From Leucobacter insecticola (lineage in GTDB: Bacteria > Actinomycetota > Actinomycetes > Actinomycetales > Microbacteriaceae): a stretch of 64,000 nucleotides of DNA. The DNA is taken from contig NZ_CP049934.1 in the NCBI RefSeq assembly GCF_011382965.1, positions 1,178,001-1,242,000 on the forward strand, written 5' to 3'. The notes under the pieces were generated by a model. It did not search any database. It had not been told where the DNA came from and saw only the letters and a list, made by a program, of their open reading frames with translations. Within the stretch, counting starts at the first letter, position 1. Each line of letters begins with the position of its first letter. Below are positions 1 through 9,208 of the stretch, piece by piece. Position numbers and translations under genes: made by a program.

Positions 1-134
1 TCGCGCCAGGCTGGCTCCGCGAACTCCCAAATTTGGGTGTGCCACTCAGTGAGTCGTTGGAGGTTGGCCTCGATCCATGCCGCCGCCGTGGCTTTTGCTG
101 CAGTGGTCAGTGCGGTGTCCCTTGCGTGTGTCAT
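1..134 (-). CDS. M20-family amidohydrolase, N-terminal fragment
   Basis: The first 44 codons of a gene that runs off the left edge of the window. The ATG at 134 is preceded by AAGGAA at a good distance. The visible residues include IWEFAEPAW, which matches the start of M20D amidohydrolases of the AbgB type (aminoacyl or p-aminobenzoyl-glutamate hydrolases), where an IW-x-x-AE-P motif opens the catalytic domain. It lies 65 nt downstream of the ThDP decarboxylase on the same strand and is probably the last visible gene of the ABC transporter operon. The metal-binding residues are outside the window, so the family call rests on this short N-terminus only. Confidence 0.5.
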   Translation of the reverse strand, partial: MTHARDTALTTAAKATAAAWIEANLQRLTEWHTQIWEFAEPAWR

Positions 135-198
135 GCGTGTTCCTTGTCTTTTCTTCATAGTTGTAATGTCGGGGTGGCCCGGGATCAACGCAGCTGAA

Positions 199-1887
199 CT
201 ATGCGAAGAGCCTCAGCGGCACATGTACAAGGGAGACTCCCGTGTGCGAGATCGCCTGCTCCAATACTGATTCCAGATCGTTTGCGGCGCGCACCGAGAA
301 GCCGGTGCCGCCAAAGGCGTCGACGAGCTTGGCCCAGTCGGGTTGCGAGAGCACGACTCCGACGGGCGCGATCCCGCGGTCGGCCTCGTTCTGTTGGATC
401 TCACCGTAGCCACCGTTGTCGACGCAGACGATCGTAATGTCGATGCCCTGCTCGATCGCGGTCTGAAACTCCTGCACGGAGAACATGAGCGCGCCGTCCC
501 CGATGACCCCCACAACGGGGCGCTCGGGAGAAGCGAGTTTCGCCCCGATTGCCGCGGGGAGGCCGTAGCCGAGCGTCGCGTAGGCCGCCATGTACATGAA
601 CGACCCGGGCTGCTCGGCACGCACTGCGCTGGTCATGCCATAGTAGGTGATTTGAGAGGAGTCTCCCGTCACGATTGCATCAGAGGGAAGTGCCCGCGCG
701 ATGCGCTCTGCCACCTTTGATTCGAGCGGAGCAAATGCTGCCCCCTCTGCGCGAGAGGCTGCGCGCACCGCATCGAGATCCAGTGCGGGGGCAGCGGATC
801 CTGAGCCGAGGGCGCTCACGAGCTGCGGGAGCACAACCGCAGAGTCTCCGATGAGAGCATGTGTCGCTGCGAGGTTCTTGTCGCGCTGCGATGCGAGGAT
901 GTCGACTCGGATCACGTCGCCCTGCGTTGCGACCTGGCCTCCCCACAGCTCAGACTCACCGATTTTTGAGCCGACAACCAGAAGCGCATCAGAGTTATTG
1001 AGCACCTCTCGGGCGGTCTCCAAGCGCAGTTCGGAGCCGAGGGAGAGTGGGTGGGATTCGGGCAACACACCTTTCCCATTGAGGCTGGTTACGACCGGTG
1101 CACCCAACCGTTCGGCCAGCTCGCGCAGGGCCGCAGCCCCGGGGATCGCACCGCCGCCGGCGAGGATCGCGGGACGCTTTGCGGCGAGCAAGACTTTAGC
1201 TGCCGCGGCAACGGCAGACTCCTCCGCGGGCTGCGGCGCTGGTGCCGGTCGGGGGAGGAGCGACGCGGGATCCACCTCGGCCGCCGCCTCGAGTACATCG
1301 AGGGGAATCTCGATGTACACCGGACGGGGGCGGCCCGTGCGAAACAGCTCAAAGGCGTCGTGCACCGCATCTACTGCCTCCTGCGCGGTGTCTACCCGTC
1401 GCGCCCACTCGACGATGGCCGCCGCCGCCGCACGCTGGTCTTTGGTCTCGTGGAGGGCGCCGATGTCGGCGAACTCCGCGCCACGAGCGACTCCGGGAGC
1501 CAGGATCAGCATCGGGCGCGACTCGCAGTACGCGGTGCCCGCCGCAGAGAGCGCATTGAGTAGCCCCGGTCCCGAGGTGGTGATGACCACACCCGGAAGC
1601 CGCGTGCGCTGTGACCAGCCATCGGCCGCGTAGCCGGCGCCCTGTTCGTGCCGCGAGGTGACCGCGTGGATCCCGAGCCTGTTGAGATGGCGGTAGAACT
1701 CCAAATTGTGGGTGCCCGGAATGCCGAATACCGTATCGACTCCGTACGCCTGAATGAGCTGCAGTACGGCGAAGCCGACGTTGTCGGGATCAACCCCGGC
1801 GGCAAGTGCCGCGGCCCTTTCTGTGGCCGGTACTTCCGGCACGGGATTCGCGGGATGCCCGGGGCGTGAGTGCTTTGATGCGTTCAT
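199..1887 (-). CDS. ThDP-dependent decarboxylase, 2-ketoarginine decarboxylase (AruI)-like
   Basis: A 562-residue thiamine-diphosphate enzyme of the acetolactate synthase/benzoylformate decarboxylase superfamily. The N-terminal pyrimidine-binding domain has VFGIPGTHNLEFYRHL and RHEQGAGYAADGW, which carries the ThDP-activating glutamate. The C-terminal domain has GDGALMFS followed after about 25 residues by DNGGYG, the Mg/diphosphate site. The pattern, including LHETKDQR, resembles AruI, which decarboxylates 5-guanidino-2-oxopentanoate to 4-guanidinobutanal in the arginine transaminase route. The start at 1887 is chosen because AAAGGAAA lies 8 nt upstream; an upstream ATG at 1920 lacks this. 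It follows the ABC transporter ATPase gene by 62 nt. A close paralogue lies at 12384-14033. The family is firm and the substrate is inferred from similarity and neighbours. Confidence 0.75.
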   Translation of the reverse strand: MNASKHSRPGHPANPVPEVPATERAAALAAGVDPDNVGFAVLQLIQAYGVDTVFGIPGTHNLEFYRHLNRLGIHAVTSRHEQGAGYAADGWSQRTRLPGVVITTSGPGLLNALSAAGTAYCESRPMLILAPGVARGAEFADIGALHETKDQRAAAAAIVEWARRVDTAQEAVDAVHDAFELFRTGRPRPVYIEIPLDVLEAAAEVDPASLLPRPAPAPQPAEESAVAAAAKVLLAAKRPAILAGGGAIPGAAALRELAERLGAPVVTSLNGKGVLPESHPLSLGSELRLETAREVLNNSDALLVVGSKIGESELWGGQVATQGDVIRVDILASQRDKNLAATHALIGDSAVVLPQLVSALGSGSAAPALDLDAVRAASRAEGAAFAPLESKVAERIARALPSDAIVTGDSSQITYYGMTSAVRAEQPGSFMYMAAYATLGYGLPAAIGAKLASPERPVVGVIGDGALMFSVQEFQTAIEQGIDITIVCVDNGGYGEIQQNEADRGIAPVGVVLSQPDWAKLVDAFGGTGFSVRAANDLESVLEQAISHTGVSLVHVPLRLFA

Positions 1888-1949
1888 TGCTGTGAGGTTT
1901 CCTTTGGCGACGGAGAACATCCGTCATTGTCAGTGTTTGGTCGAGAGTG

Positions 1950-2711
1950 TCAGCGAGCAACGCGCGACAGAAACGACCTTGTTCGCTCGTGTTGAGGGTT
2001 TGAAAGCAGTGCTTCGGGCTCCCCACGCTCCACGATGACGCCGCCGTCCATAAACACCACTTCGTCGGCCACTTCACGGGCAAAACTCATCTCGTGAGTC
2101 ACGACGATCATGGTCATGCCGGAGCGCGCGAGTTCGCGCATCACCTCGAGCACCTCGCCGACAAGCTCGGGGTCGAGCGCGGAGGTGGGCTCGTCAAAGA
2201 GCATCACCTTCGGCTCCATGGCGAGCGCGCGAGCAATTGCGACGCGCTGCTGCTGGCCGCCCGAGAGCTGTGAGGGGTAGTTCTCCAGGCGATCGCCGAG
2301 GCCCACTTTGGTGAGCAGGGCTACCGCTTGTTCCCGTGCAACCGAGCGGGAGATCTTCTTGAGACGCATGGGCCCGAACATGACGTTTTCGAGTGCGCTC
2401 ATGTGACCAAACAGGTTAAAGGACTGAAACACCATGCCCACGTCTTCGCGGCGCTTATTGATTTCCGCCTCGCTCGCCTCGACCAGCCGATCGCCGCGAA
2501 CGTTGTAGCCCATCATCTGACCGTCAACCAGAATCGCACCCGCTGTGGCGGTTTCGAGGTGGTTGACGCAGCGCAGCAGTGTTGACTTACCGGATCCGGA
2601 TGGCCCGATCAGGCACACAACCTTGCTGGGTTCGACCGTGAGATTGATGCCCTTGAGCACTTCGACATCGCCGAAGCTCTTGTGCACGTTGAGAAAGTTG
2701 ACCTTTGACAT
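1950..2711 (-). CDS. Polar amino acid ABC transporter ATP-binding protein (GlnQ/HisP type)
   Basis: A 253-residue cytoplasmic ATPase that powers a polar-amino-acid-type importer. Walker A is [11 protein letters not shown] near residue 37, the ABC signature is [15 protein letters not shown] near residue 148, and Walker B is [14 protein letters not shown] near residue 170, followed by the switch histidine in VVTHEM. Length and motif spacing are typical of GlnQ/ArtP/HisP proteins. Its ATG overlaps the stop of the permease gene by one base, so the two are probably translationally coupled. It is the third gene of the minus-strand transporter operon. Confidence 0.93.
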   Translation of the reverse strand: MSKVNFLNVHKSFGDVEVLKGINLTVEPSKVVCLIGPSGSGKSTLLRCVNHLETATAGAILVDGQMMGYNVRGDRLVEASEAEINKRREDVGMVFQSFNLFGHMSALENVMFGPMRLKKISRSVAREQAVALLTKVGLGDRLENYPSQLSGGQQQRVAIARALAMEPKVMLFDEPTSALDPELVGEVLEVMRELARSGMTMIVVTHEMSFAREVADEVVFMDGGVIVERGEPEALLSNPQHERTRSFLSRVAR

Positions 2712-3628
2712 CAGCGTGTTCCCTTCTTGGCGATGGTGCCGGCGGCGCCGCGTGAGAAGCGCTTTTCGAGCAGGCTCTGCACATAGGTGAGGATCGAGGT
2801 CAACAGGATGTACCAGATGCTTGCGACGATGAGCAGAGGGATCTGTTCGAGGTTCTTCGCGTAGATCTGCTGCGTGTTGTACAGCAGATCACCTACGCCC
2901 AGCACGATCACCAGCGAGGTGGTCTTGAGCATTGAGATGACGTTGTTCGCGACGGGAGGGATGATCACCTTCATAGCCTGCGGGATTACGATGTGCCGCA
3001 GCGTTGAGGTGTGACTGAAGCCCATTGCCCGGGCCGCTTCGGCCTGCCCCGCCGGTACGGACAGGATTCCACCGCGCACGATCTCAGCCATGTATGCTGC
3101 CTCGTTGAGGCCAAGCCCGAGCACCGCGGCGGTAAACAGGGAGATCACCGTGTTGGTGTCCCACTCAATGAATGTCGGACCAAACGGCACACCGAGAGCG
3201 ATCGTTGGGAACAGGATCGCCGCAAAACCCCAGAACAGCAGCTGCACCAGCAGCGGTGTGCCGCGGAAGAACCAGATGTACGCACCGGCGACGCCTCGGA
3301 TCAACCAGTTCGGCGACATTCGCATCACCGCGAGCAGGAGCCCAACGATAAAGCCGAGCACCATCGCGAGAGCGGTGAGCTCAAGCGTGACTACCAGGCC
3401 GTCAAGGATTCTCAGGTCAAAGAGGTACTTGGCGACCGTGGGCCAGCCGAACCCGGGGTTGGTAACCGCGGTGATTGCGACGAGCACAAGGGCGTAGGCC
3501 ACGACGATGACGCCGATAATCTGGCCGATGTTCTTGCGCTTGATGACCGGGCGTTCGGTGAGTGCCAGAAAATCGGTTGACACCGAGGTGGTTTGCGGCC
3601 CCGCTGTGTGATCAGGAAGAACGGTCAT
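2711..3628 (-). CDS. Amino acid ABC transporter permease (HisMQ type)
   Basis: A 305-residue integral membrane permease. After a roughly 40-residue cytoplasmic tail the chain has a first hydrophobic helix ([15 protein letters not shown]) and then the conserved permease core with several further helices. The EAA-type loop that docks the ATPase is [23 protein letters not shown], here seen as EAARAMG followed by IVIPQAM near residue 205. [11 protein letters not shown] near residue 140 is characteristic of the HisM/GlnP subfamily. A single permease gene is present, so it probably works as a homodimer. It lies 6 nt downstream of the binding-protein gene and overlaps the ATPase gene by one base. 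Confidence 0.92.
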   Translation of the reverse strand: MTVLPDHTAGPQTTSVSTDFLALTERPVIKRKNIGQIIGVIVVAYALVLVAITAVTNPGFGWPTVAKYLFDLRILDGLVVTLELTALAMVLGFIVGLLLAVMRMSPNWLIRGVAGAYIWFFRGTPLLVQLLFWGFAAILFPTIALGVPFGPTFIEWDTNTVISLFTAAVLGLGLNEAAYMAEIVRGGILSVPAGQAEAARAMGFSHTSTLRHIVIPQAMKVIIPPVANNVISMLKTTSLVIVLGVGDLLYNTQQIYAKNLEQIPLLIVASIWYILLTSILTYVQSLLEKRFSRGAAGTIAKKGTR

Positions 3629-3634
3629 GACCGG

Positions 3635-4597
3635 TTATCCGATGGTCGGGTTGATCTCGGCGGTCTCAATTGCGGTGTCGCCGAGGCTCCACGCCTCCAG
3701 GATCTCCTGGTAGGTGCCGTCGTCGATAAGCGACTGGATCGCTGCGCGGTATGCCTCGGCGAGGCGGCTGTCATCGATGCGGGGCATCGCGACCCCGATC
3801 AGAGCGGGCTCGACCAGGATCCCGGGAACTGCCGCGTAGACGGTCGGCTTGATCTGCGAGTAGTAGGCGACCAGCGAGTTGTCAGCGATCATCGCCTGCG
3901 CGCGTCCGGAGGTGACGGACTGGTTGGCACTGTCCTGCTGCGGCACGACCAGTGGATCGATCGCTGCGAGGCCCTTGTCCTTGCACATCTGCTCGAACTT
4001 TGGCATGACCTCGAGTGCCTGGGTCGTTCCCGTCTGCACCGCGATCGTCAGACCGCAGAGGTCTTCCTCGCTCTTGATTTCGCCCTCTTTGCCCTTTTGG
4101 GTCATAACGGCGGTGCCGGCGTTCATGAAACTGACCATGTCGACGACGGCGGTGCGATCCGGCGTGATGCTGAAGGCAGCCCATGATGCGTCGTAGCGGT
4201 TGGACTCGAGGCCCGCGATGATGCCGTTGAAGTCGGCCTTGCTGTTGTCGATTTCGAGGCCCATTCTGCGAGCGGTGGCGAGTGCAAAGTCGGGTTCGAG
4301 GCCAACGATGTTGCCGGCGTCATCGGTGAAGTCGATGGGTGCGTAGGTCGGATCGGTCACGAGCTTGAGGGTTCCCTTGCCGCGGATCGCCTCGGGGACG
4401 AGCGCCGCGACTGCGGGATCCTCTTTCACTGCCTCGGCGATCTCGCGGCCGCCGGTGCCGAGCGCCGCTTCCGCGTTCTCAGAAGAGCCATCTGTGCTCG
4501 CGGGCTCGTCGGTATTGGAGCAGGCAACAAGGCCCGAGAAAAGCAGTGCCCCCGCGGCGATGCCTGCGAAGCGCGAGATAGTTGGAACGGTTTTCAT
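3635..4597 (-). CDS. Amino acid ABC transporter substrate-binding lipoprotein
   Basis: A 320-residue extracellular solute-binding protein of family 3. Translation most likely starts at 4597, with AAGGAG just upstream. The N-terminus is a lipoprotein signal ending in LVACSN, with lipidation expected at the cysteine. The mature protein has the usual family features: VTDPTYAPIDFTD at the start of lobe I, DWxGII-like FNGIIAGLES, and DASWAAFSITPDR. It is the first gene of an operon with the permease and ATPase. Its promoter region at 4598-4782 is shared with the divergent TetR gene and holds two inverted repeats. The ligand cannot be read from the sequence; arginine or another guanidino compound is a guess from the operon. 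Confidence 0.92.
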   Translation of the reverse strand: MKTVPTISRFAGIAAGALLFSGLVACSNTDEPASTDGSSENAEAALGTGGREIAEAVKEDPAVAALVPEAIRGKGTLKLVTDPTYAPIDFTDDAGNIVGLEPDFALATARRMGLEIDNSKADFNGIIAGLESNRYDASWAAFSITPDRTAVVDMVSFMNAGTAVMTQKGKEGEIKSEEDLCGLTIAVQTGTTQALEVMPKFEQMCKDKGLAAIDPLVVPQQDSANQSVTSGRAQAMIADNSLVAYYSQIKPTVYAAVPGILVEPALIGVAMPRIDDSRLAEAYRAAIQSLIDDGTYQEILEAWSLGDTAIETAEINPTIG

Positions 4598-4618
4598 AAT
4601 GTGTCTCCTTCGACAACA

Positions 4619-4663
4619 TGACCTTGCCATTTGACCTTGCCAAAATAATAATCTCTTATTATT
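4619..4663. promoter_or_regulatory. Promoter region repeats of the ABC operon: 11-nt direct repeat and 8-bp inverted repeat
   Basis: TGACCTTGCCA occurs at 4619-4629 and again at 4632-4642, a 13-nt period. Immediately next to it AATAATAA (4644-4651) and TTATTATT (4656-4663) form a perfect inverted repeat with a 4-nt spacer, in an AT-rich island within high-GC DNA. The site sits just upstream of the binding-protein start at 4597 and probably overlaps its promoter. It is a candidate operator; which regulator binds it is unknown. Confidence 0.45.
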
Positions 4664-4749
4664 CTTACTTGAAGATCATAGATCGGGCAGTCCAAAGTTG
4701 CAATTGCCTCGTGAAATTTGCGTCGCGCACCTCGGACACGCACCATTGA

Positions 4750-4765
4750 GCCAAACCGGTTTGGC
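4750..4765. promoter_or_regulatory. Perfect 16-bp palindrome upstream of the TetR gene, probable operator
   Basis: GCCAAACCGGTTTGGC is fully self-complementary and ends 17 nt before the TetR start codon at 4783, in the intergenic region shared with the divergent ABC operon. TetR proteins usually bind palindromes of this size next to their own gene, so autoregulation together with control of the transporter operon is the simplest reading. No second copy was seen in the window. Confidence 0.6.
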
Positions 4766-4782
4766 CTGCTCAAAGGAAAAGA

Positions 4783-5466
4783 ATGAGTGAAACTCGCGCA
4801 CGCACCCACGCCGTCACCGACGAGGCGATCGCTCGGCTGCGCAACCGAATTCTGCAGCAGACCTCGCAAGTGATTGCGGTGAGGGGAGTGGACGGCTGTT
4901 CGCTGACCGCCGTCGCCAGTGCGGCCGGGTGCAGCATCGGAATGATCCAGCACCACTTCCAAACTCGGGATGCGCTCGTGCTCGCGAGCATTGCCTACCG
5001 GAGTGAACAGGCCACGGATGAGTGGCAGCGCGTCTCGGAGGTGGTGACCGACCCGATTCATCGGATCGGAGAGCTGCTAAACTTCGCGGTTGAGGGCGAA
5101 GAGTCCTTCGCCGATGCCTGGGGGTTCTGGGTGCAGGCCTACGCGGTGGCTCCGCGCAACGTCGAGGTGCAAAATACCATTGCGGTTGCGCTCCAGCTGT
5201 GGCGTTCGCTGTTCGTGACCGCGCTGGAGGGCGCGCGGGACACTGGGCGAATCTCCTCTGATCTCGACCCGGATCAACTCGCCAGCTATATTGTGGCGGC
5301 GGCGGATGGGCTCGCGGTGCAGGCACTTGGCGGCTTCTACGGTGGTGGTGCCTCGACCATGCGCACCACGCTGTACGGGCTCGTGGCGCACCTGTTGCGC
5401 ATTGATGAGCGGGCGCTCTGGGACGGCATCGAGTCGGTGCCTTCCGATGAATCGAGCAGTCAATGA
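4783..5466 (+). CDS. TetR/AcrR-family transcriptional regulator
   Basis: A 227-residue one-component regulator. The N-terminal helix-turn-helix is at about residues 18-62 (LTAVASAAGCSIGMIQHHF), and the remainder is a helical ligand-binding and dimerisation domain. AAAGGAAA lies upstream of the ATG. A perfect palindrome at 4750-4765 is a likely operator. The gene is divergent from the ABC/decarboxylase operon and its stop overlaps the start of the M20 peptidase gene (ATGA), so it is cotranscribed with the genes it may control. The effector is unknown; a substrate or intermediate of the pathway is the natural guess. Confidence 0.85.
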   Translation: MSETRARTHAVTDEAIARLRNRILQQTSQVIAVRGVDGCSLTAVASAAGCSIGMIQHHFQTRDALVLASIAYRSEQATDEWQRVSEVVTDPIHRIGELLNFAVEGEESFADAWGFWVQAYAVAPRNVEVQNTIAVALQLWRSLFVTALEGARDTGRISSDLDPDQLASYIVAAADGLAVQALGGFYGGGASTMRTTLYGLVAHLLRIDERALWDGIESVPSDESSSQ

Positions 5467-6797
5467 CCGCCGATGAAACTAGCGGGGATCCTCTCGGCAC
5501 TCTCCGCAGGGAAAGCGCGGAGATCACCGCCGCGCTGATCCAGATCGACAGCACCAACACGGGGGATCCCGCAACGATCAGCGACGGTGAAAGTCGCTGC
5601 GCAGAACTGATTCGCGAACTGCTCTCCGAAGCTGGTTACGAAGGTCAGTGGTGCGAGCGCACCCCGGGGCGCGGCAACCTCGTGGTGAGGATCGCGGGCA
5701 CGGATCCCGCAGCTCCGGCGCTCCTGATCCACGCGCACACCGATGTGGTGCCGGCCGATCCTGCGCTCTGGCGCGCGGACCCGTTCGGCGGAGAAATCAT
5801 TGACGGCGAACTCTGGGGCCGCGGGGCCGTCGACATGAAAAACATGATCGGCATGCTGCTCGCAGCCATCCGCTCCCTTGGCATCGAGGGCTGGCAGCCC
5901 AGGCGCGACATCGTGCTCGCGTTCGTCGCCGACGAAGAGGTCGAGGGCGCTGACGGCATGGCCTATCTCGTCGCCGAACACCCCGAGTTGTTTCGCGGCG
6001 TCACCGAGGCGATTGGTGAGGTCGGGGGATTCTCCTTTGAAGCGCCCACCGGACGAAACTACGCAATCGGAATCGGGGAGAAAGGAGTCGCCTGGGCTAC
6101 ACTTCGGGCCCGCGGCGTCGAGGGACACGGATCGCTGATCCCGAACTCGAAGAGCGCGCTCGCCAGGCTCACAGCAGCCCTCGCGCGAATCACCGCGCAC
6201 AGTTGGCCGCTCGCGAATGATCCCGCGACGGACACCGTGCTGACGCACCTCGGGGATGCACTCGGCAGCTCGGTCTCGGCGCAGAGCATCGAACAAGATC
6301 TGGTGCCACTCGGGCCGGTCGCCCCCATGTTCAGCAGCGCATTTCGCACGAGCTCCGCGCTCACTCAGGTGCATGCGGGATCGAAGACGAACACCGTACC
6401 GGGCATCGCGATGGCCACGGTGGACTGCCGGATCGCGCCGGGGTACGAGACCGAGTTTCATCGGGTGTTTGCGGAGCTCGTCGGGCCCGACGTTGAGGTG
6501 AGCTGGGAGAGCGCTCCCAGCGTTACCGCCGAGTACGACACAGAGCTGGTTGCGGCCGTGTGCCGGGCGATCACCGCGGTTGATCCCGGGGCCCGGGCGA
6601 TTCCTTTTGTGACCGGCGGAGCGACCGATGCTAAGGCACTTTCGCGACGCGGGATCCGGTGCTACGGCTTTGTGCCGCTGTGCCTGCCCGCGGGGTTCAA
6701 CTTCCCCGGTATGTTTCACGGCATCGATGAGCGCGTGCCCGTCGCCTCGCTCGAGACGGGTGCGGTGATCCTCCGAGAACTCCTGCTCTCCCAGTGA
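5463..6797 (+). CDS. M20-family metallopeptidase/deacylase (ArgE/DapE/CPG2-like)
   Basis: A 444-residue zinc hydrolase that cleaves amide bonds of N-acyl amino acids or short peptides. Metal-site motifs are in order: LIHAHTDVVP (His and the following Asp, near residue 95), WGRGAVDMKNM (bridging Asp near 125), FVADEEVEG (catalytic Glu-Glu near 155) and a C-terminal MFHGIDERV (His). A lid/dimerisation domain lies between. The ATG overlaps the TetR stop by 4 nt, so translation is coupled. With the aminotransferase downstream it could deacylate an imported compound before transamination. ArgE-like N-acetylornithine activity is possible but not demonstrated. Confidence 0.85.
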   Translation: MTADETSGDPLGTLRRESAEITAALIQIDSTNTGDPATISDGESRCAELIRELLSEAGYEGQWCERTPGRGNLVVRIAGTDPAAPALLIHAHTDVVPADPALWRADPFGGEIIDGELWGRGAVDMKNMIGMLLAAIRSLGIEGWQPRRDIVLAFVADEEVEGADGMAYLVAEHPELFRGVTEAIGEVGGFSFEAPTGRNYAIGIGEKGVAWATLRARGVEGHGSLIPNSKSALARLTAALARITAHSWPLANDPATDTVLTHLGDALGSSVSAQSIEQDLVPLGPVAPMFSSAFRTSSALTQVHAGSKTNTVPGIAMATVDCRIAPGYETEFHRVFAELVGPDVEVSWESAPSVTAEYDTELVAAVCRAITAVDPGARAIPFVTGGATDAKALSRRGIRCYGFVPLCLPAGFNFPGMFHGIDERVPVASLETGAVILRELLLSQ

Positions 6798-6875
6798 GAG
6801 CCACAACCCCCGACAAGCATGTACCAGCGCCTTTGCGCACACCAATTTGTAGACCAACACGAGGAGACCTGCAGG

Positions 6876-8096
6876 ATGCGACAGAACCTTTTTGCTGACA
6901 ACTACGCTGATCGCGCGGCGGGGTTCCGACCCTCTCCGGTGCGTTCGGTATGGGACGTGTCGACAGCGCCCGGCATGATCTCGCTGGCGGGCGGTAACCC
7001 CGACCTTCGCGGGCTCCCGCTCGGCCAACTGGGGGCGGCGGCTGGCCGCCTCGTCGCTGAGCAGGGACTTGACTCCCTGCAATACGGGGCGGGGGCGGGG
7101 CTGCAGGAGCTCCGCGTCGCGGTGACCGAACTCATGGCCGAGGCCGGGATCGACGCGGATGCCGAGGACGTGCTCATCACCCCCGGCTCGCAGATGGGGC
7201 TTGAACTGGTCACCGCGATGTTCTGCAATCCGGGGGATATCATCCTCGCAGAGGCGCCAACGTACGTCGGTGCGATCAGCACCTTCGTGGGGCTGGAAGC
7301 TGAAGTGATGCACGTCGACTGCGATGATGACGGACTCATTCCCGAGGTGCTTGAAGCCAGGATCGAGCGGCTGCGAGGCGAGGGGCGCGCCATAAAGTTC
7401 CTGTACACGATCCCGAACTTCAACAACCCCTCGGGCGTCCGGCTGACGGCTGAGCGACGCGAACGCATTGCCCGCATCTGCTCGGATGCGGGCATCATCA
7501 TCGTCGAAGACGATCCCTACGGGCTCATCTCATTCGATGAACAGGCAGTGCCGGCGATCCGATCCTTCGATGAGAACGTGATCTACCTCGGATCAATGAG
7601 CAAAATCTTCTCGCCCGGTATCCGGGTGGGGTGGGTGGTTGCGCCCGCCGAGGTGCGCGCCCGCCTGCAGCTGCTTTCGGAAGCGATGGTGATCCACCCC
7701 TCGGTGCTGAGTCAGTATCTTGCCCTTGAATACCTCACAAAGTTTGACTGGCGGGCGACCCTCGGGCGTTCAATCGAGCGCTACCGTGAGCGTGCCGACG
7801 CGCTCTTGAACGCGCTCGAGACGATCGACGGCGTGCTCCCGAAGGGGAGCAGCTGGACGACACCCCGCGGCGGGTTCTTCGTTTGGGCGACACTGCCGGA
7901 GGGTTACTCGGCCGATGACCTCTTCGCGCTCGCTGTGGAGGAGAAAGTCGTCTTTATTTCGGGAAGCGCGTTCTTCGCTGATGGCTCGGGCGAGCGCAAT
8001 CTGCGGTTCTCGTTCTCGCTCGAATCACCAGAGAATATTCGGGAGGGAATGGAGCGCCTTGCTCGGGCCAGCCGGAGGCTCACTTCGCGTGGGTAG
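6876..8096 (+). CDS. PLP-dependent aminotransferase, class I/II (LysN/MocR aminotransferase-domain type)
   Basis: A 406-residue fold-type I aminotransferase without the N-terminal GntR DNA-binding domain of MocR regulators. The start at 6876 is set by GAGGAG 9 nt upstream. Visible motifs are FNNPSG near residue 185 (cofactor-binding Asn), a YGLISF segment after DDPYG, and the PLP lysine at about residue 243 in LGSMSKIFSPGIRVGW. Relatives transfer amino groups from 2-aminoadipate, kynurenine, branched-chain or basic amino acids. In this operon it may produce the 2-oxo acid substrate of the ThDP decarboxylases, a role comparable to AruH, but that is inference. Its 3' end overlaps the convergent Lrp gene by 17 nt. 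Confidence 0.82.
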   Translation: MRQNLFADNYADRAAGFRPSPVRSVWDVSTAPGMISLAGGNPDLRGLPLGQLGAAAGRLVAEQGLDSLQYGAGAGLQELRVAVTELMAEAGIDADAEDVLITPGSQMGLELVTAMFCNPGDIILAEAPTYVGAISTFVGLEAEVMHVDCDDDGLIPEVLEARIERLRGEGRAIKFLYTIPNFNNPSGVRLTAERRERIARICSDAGIIIVEDDPYGLISFDEQAVPAIRSFDENVIYLGSMSKIFSPGIRVGWVVAPAEVRARLQLLSEAMVIHPSVLSQYLALEYLTKFDWRATLGRSIERYRERADALLNALETIDGVLPKGSSWTTPRGGFFVWATLPEGYSADDLFALAVEEKVVFISGSAFFADGSGERNLRFSFSLESPENIREGMERLARASRRLTSRG

Positions 8097-9012
8097 TCAT
8101 CTGCTGCAGAATGTGATCCACGCCCCACTCGTAGCGCTCAAGCCAGACATGGGCGTGTACCCAGGTCTCCAGAAGGTGCACACTCGGGTGCGCACGAATC
8201 TTGCGGGCGATCTCAGTGAAGTCAGCGAGGGATCGAGCGGCAATCGTCGCGATAAGACTGTAGCGGCCCAGTGTGCGCGCCGCGAACTCGATTCTCGGCA
8301 GCTCGAGCAACAGTTTCTCCACCGATGCGAGCGCGTCTTCCTCCCCGGTGAGCATGATGCCGAATCCGGAGAGGATCGACGTGGTGGCCGTTCGCTGGAT
8401 CCGCACGGCGCCAATGCGCATCACCCGTGATTCAAGCAGGCGCAGTGTGCGAGTACGGCAGGCGGATGCAGATCGTCCTGTACGCTGTGCGAGCTCACCG
8501 AAGGTGAGGCGACCGTTGTTTTGCAGCTCGGCGATGAGCGCGATATCGAAGTCATCGAACTCCAGAGAGATCGGCTCAGGATCTTCACCGAGACGAAGGC
8601 GGCGCAGCACCCGGTCGTAGATGGCGAGCTGCGCCTCGACGACACCTTCGATCGCCTGGATCTCGCGCACCGAGCGTCCCACATCCTCGAGATCTCTCGC
8701 CCACACCTCGACTACGGCCTGGGTTTGCCCGCTCAGCTCCGACAGGAAGACCACATTCGGGAACTCGCGGAGCCGCTCAAACACCGGCGTGCTGGGCCCG
8801 CTAATTCGCAGCTGCAGATTCACCTGCACGGAAAGGCCGACGGTGCTGGGGTGTACGGCGGCGAGGATCCGGATCTCGTCGGATGCGAGCAGCTCGTTGA
8901 CCCGCTGTGCGACAACCGTTCGGTGCACGCCGAGTTTGTTTGCGAGTGTAGAGAACTGTGCCCGACCGTCGAGCTGAAGTGCTCGGATGAGGTCTTCGTC
9001 AATATTTTCCAC
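8080..9012 (-). CDS. Lrp/AsnC-family regulator with two HTH-ligand modules
   Basis: A 310-residue protein made of two successive Lrp/AsnC units, about twice the length of a classical Lrp. The first HTH is at residues 5-50 (LIRALQLDGRAQFSTLANKL), followed by an effector-binding RAM domain. The second HTH starts near residue 158 (IALIAELQNNGRLTFGELA), followed by a second ligand domain. Tandem AsnC proteins are common in actinobacteria. It is divergent from the amidohydrolase-MFS-decarboxylase operon and convergent with the aminotransferase, so it is the probable amino-acid-responsive regulator of one or both. The promoter region 9013-9208 has a short inverted repeat at 9144-9156. Confidence 0.87.
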   Translation of the reverse strand: MENIDEDLIRALQLDGRAQFSTLANKLGVHRTVVAQRVNELLASDEIRILAAVHPSTVGLSVQVNLQLRISGPSTPVFERLREFPNVVFLSELSGQTQAVVEVWARDLEDVGRSVREIQAIEGVVEAQLAIYDRVLRRLRLGEDPEPISLEFDDFDIALIAELQNNGRLTFGELAQRTGRSASACRTRTLRLLESRVMRIGAVRIQRTATTSILSGFGIMLTGEEDALASVEKLLLELPRIEFAARTLGRYSLIATIAARSLADFTEIARKIRAHPSVHLLETWVHAHVWLERYEWGVDHILQQMTTHAK

Positions 9013-9143
9013 CCTTCAATCCTGTCAGAACTGCGGACTGTTGCGTGTCAAAAAGACATGAATTGTTCACCAATTTCGGTAATTTATGTAATTCTGGCGG
9101 TGGTGAGCGACATATCTGCAAGATACAGATCCTTAGTCAGATG

Positions 9144-9156
9144 TTTGGTCGCCAAA
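9144..9156. promoter_or_regulatory. Small inverted repeat in the Lrp/amidohydrolase divergent promoter
   Basis: TTTGG and CCAAA flank a 3-nt centre, 53 nt before the amidohydrolase start and 130 nt from the Lrp start. The surrounding region is AT-rich compared with the coding sequence. It is a possible half of an Lrp-type operator, but five-base arms are weak evidence alone. Confidence 0.25.
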
Positions 9157-9208
9157 TGGCTGAGAACTTGCGTAGTCTCTTATCGATCCGCAACAAAGGA
9201 GTTCTTTC

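Noticed and set aside
5460..7313. A 617-codon minus-strand frame opposite the M20 and aminotransferase genes
   Set aside because: It spans two well-supported plus-strand genes and shows no protein family; long antisense frames are common in high-GC DNA.
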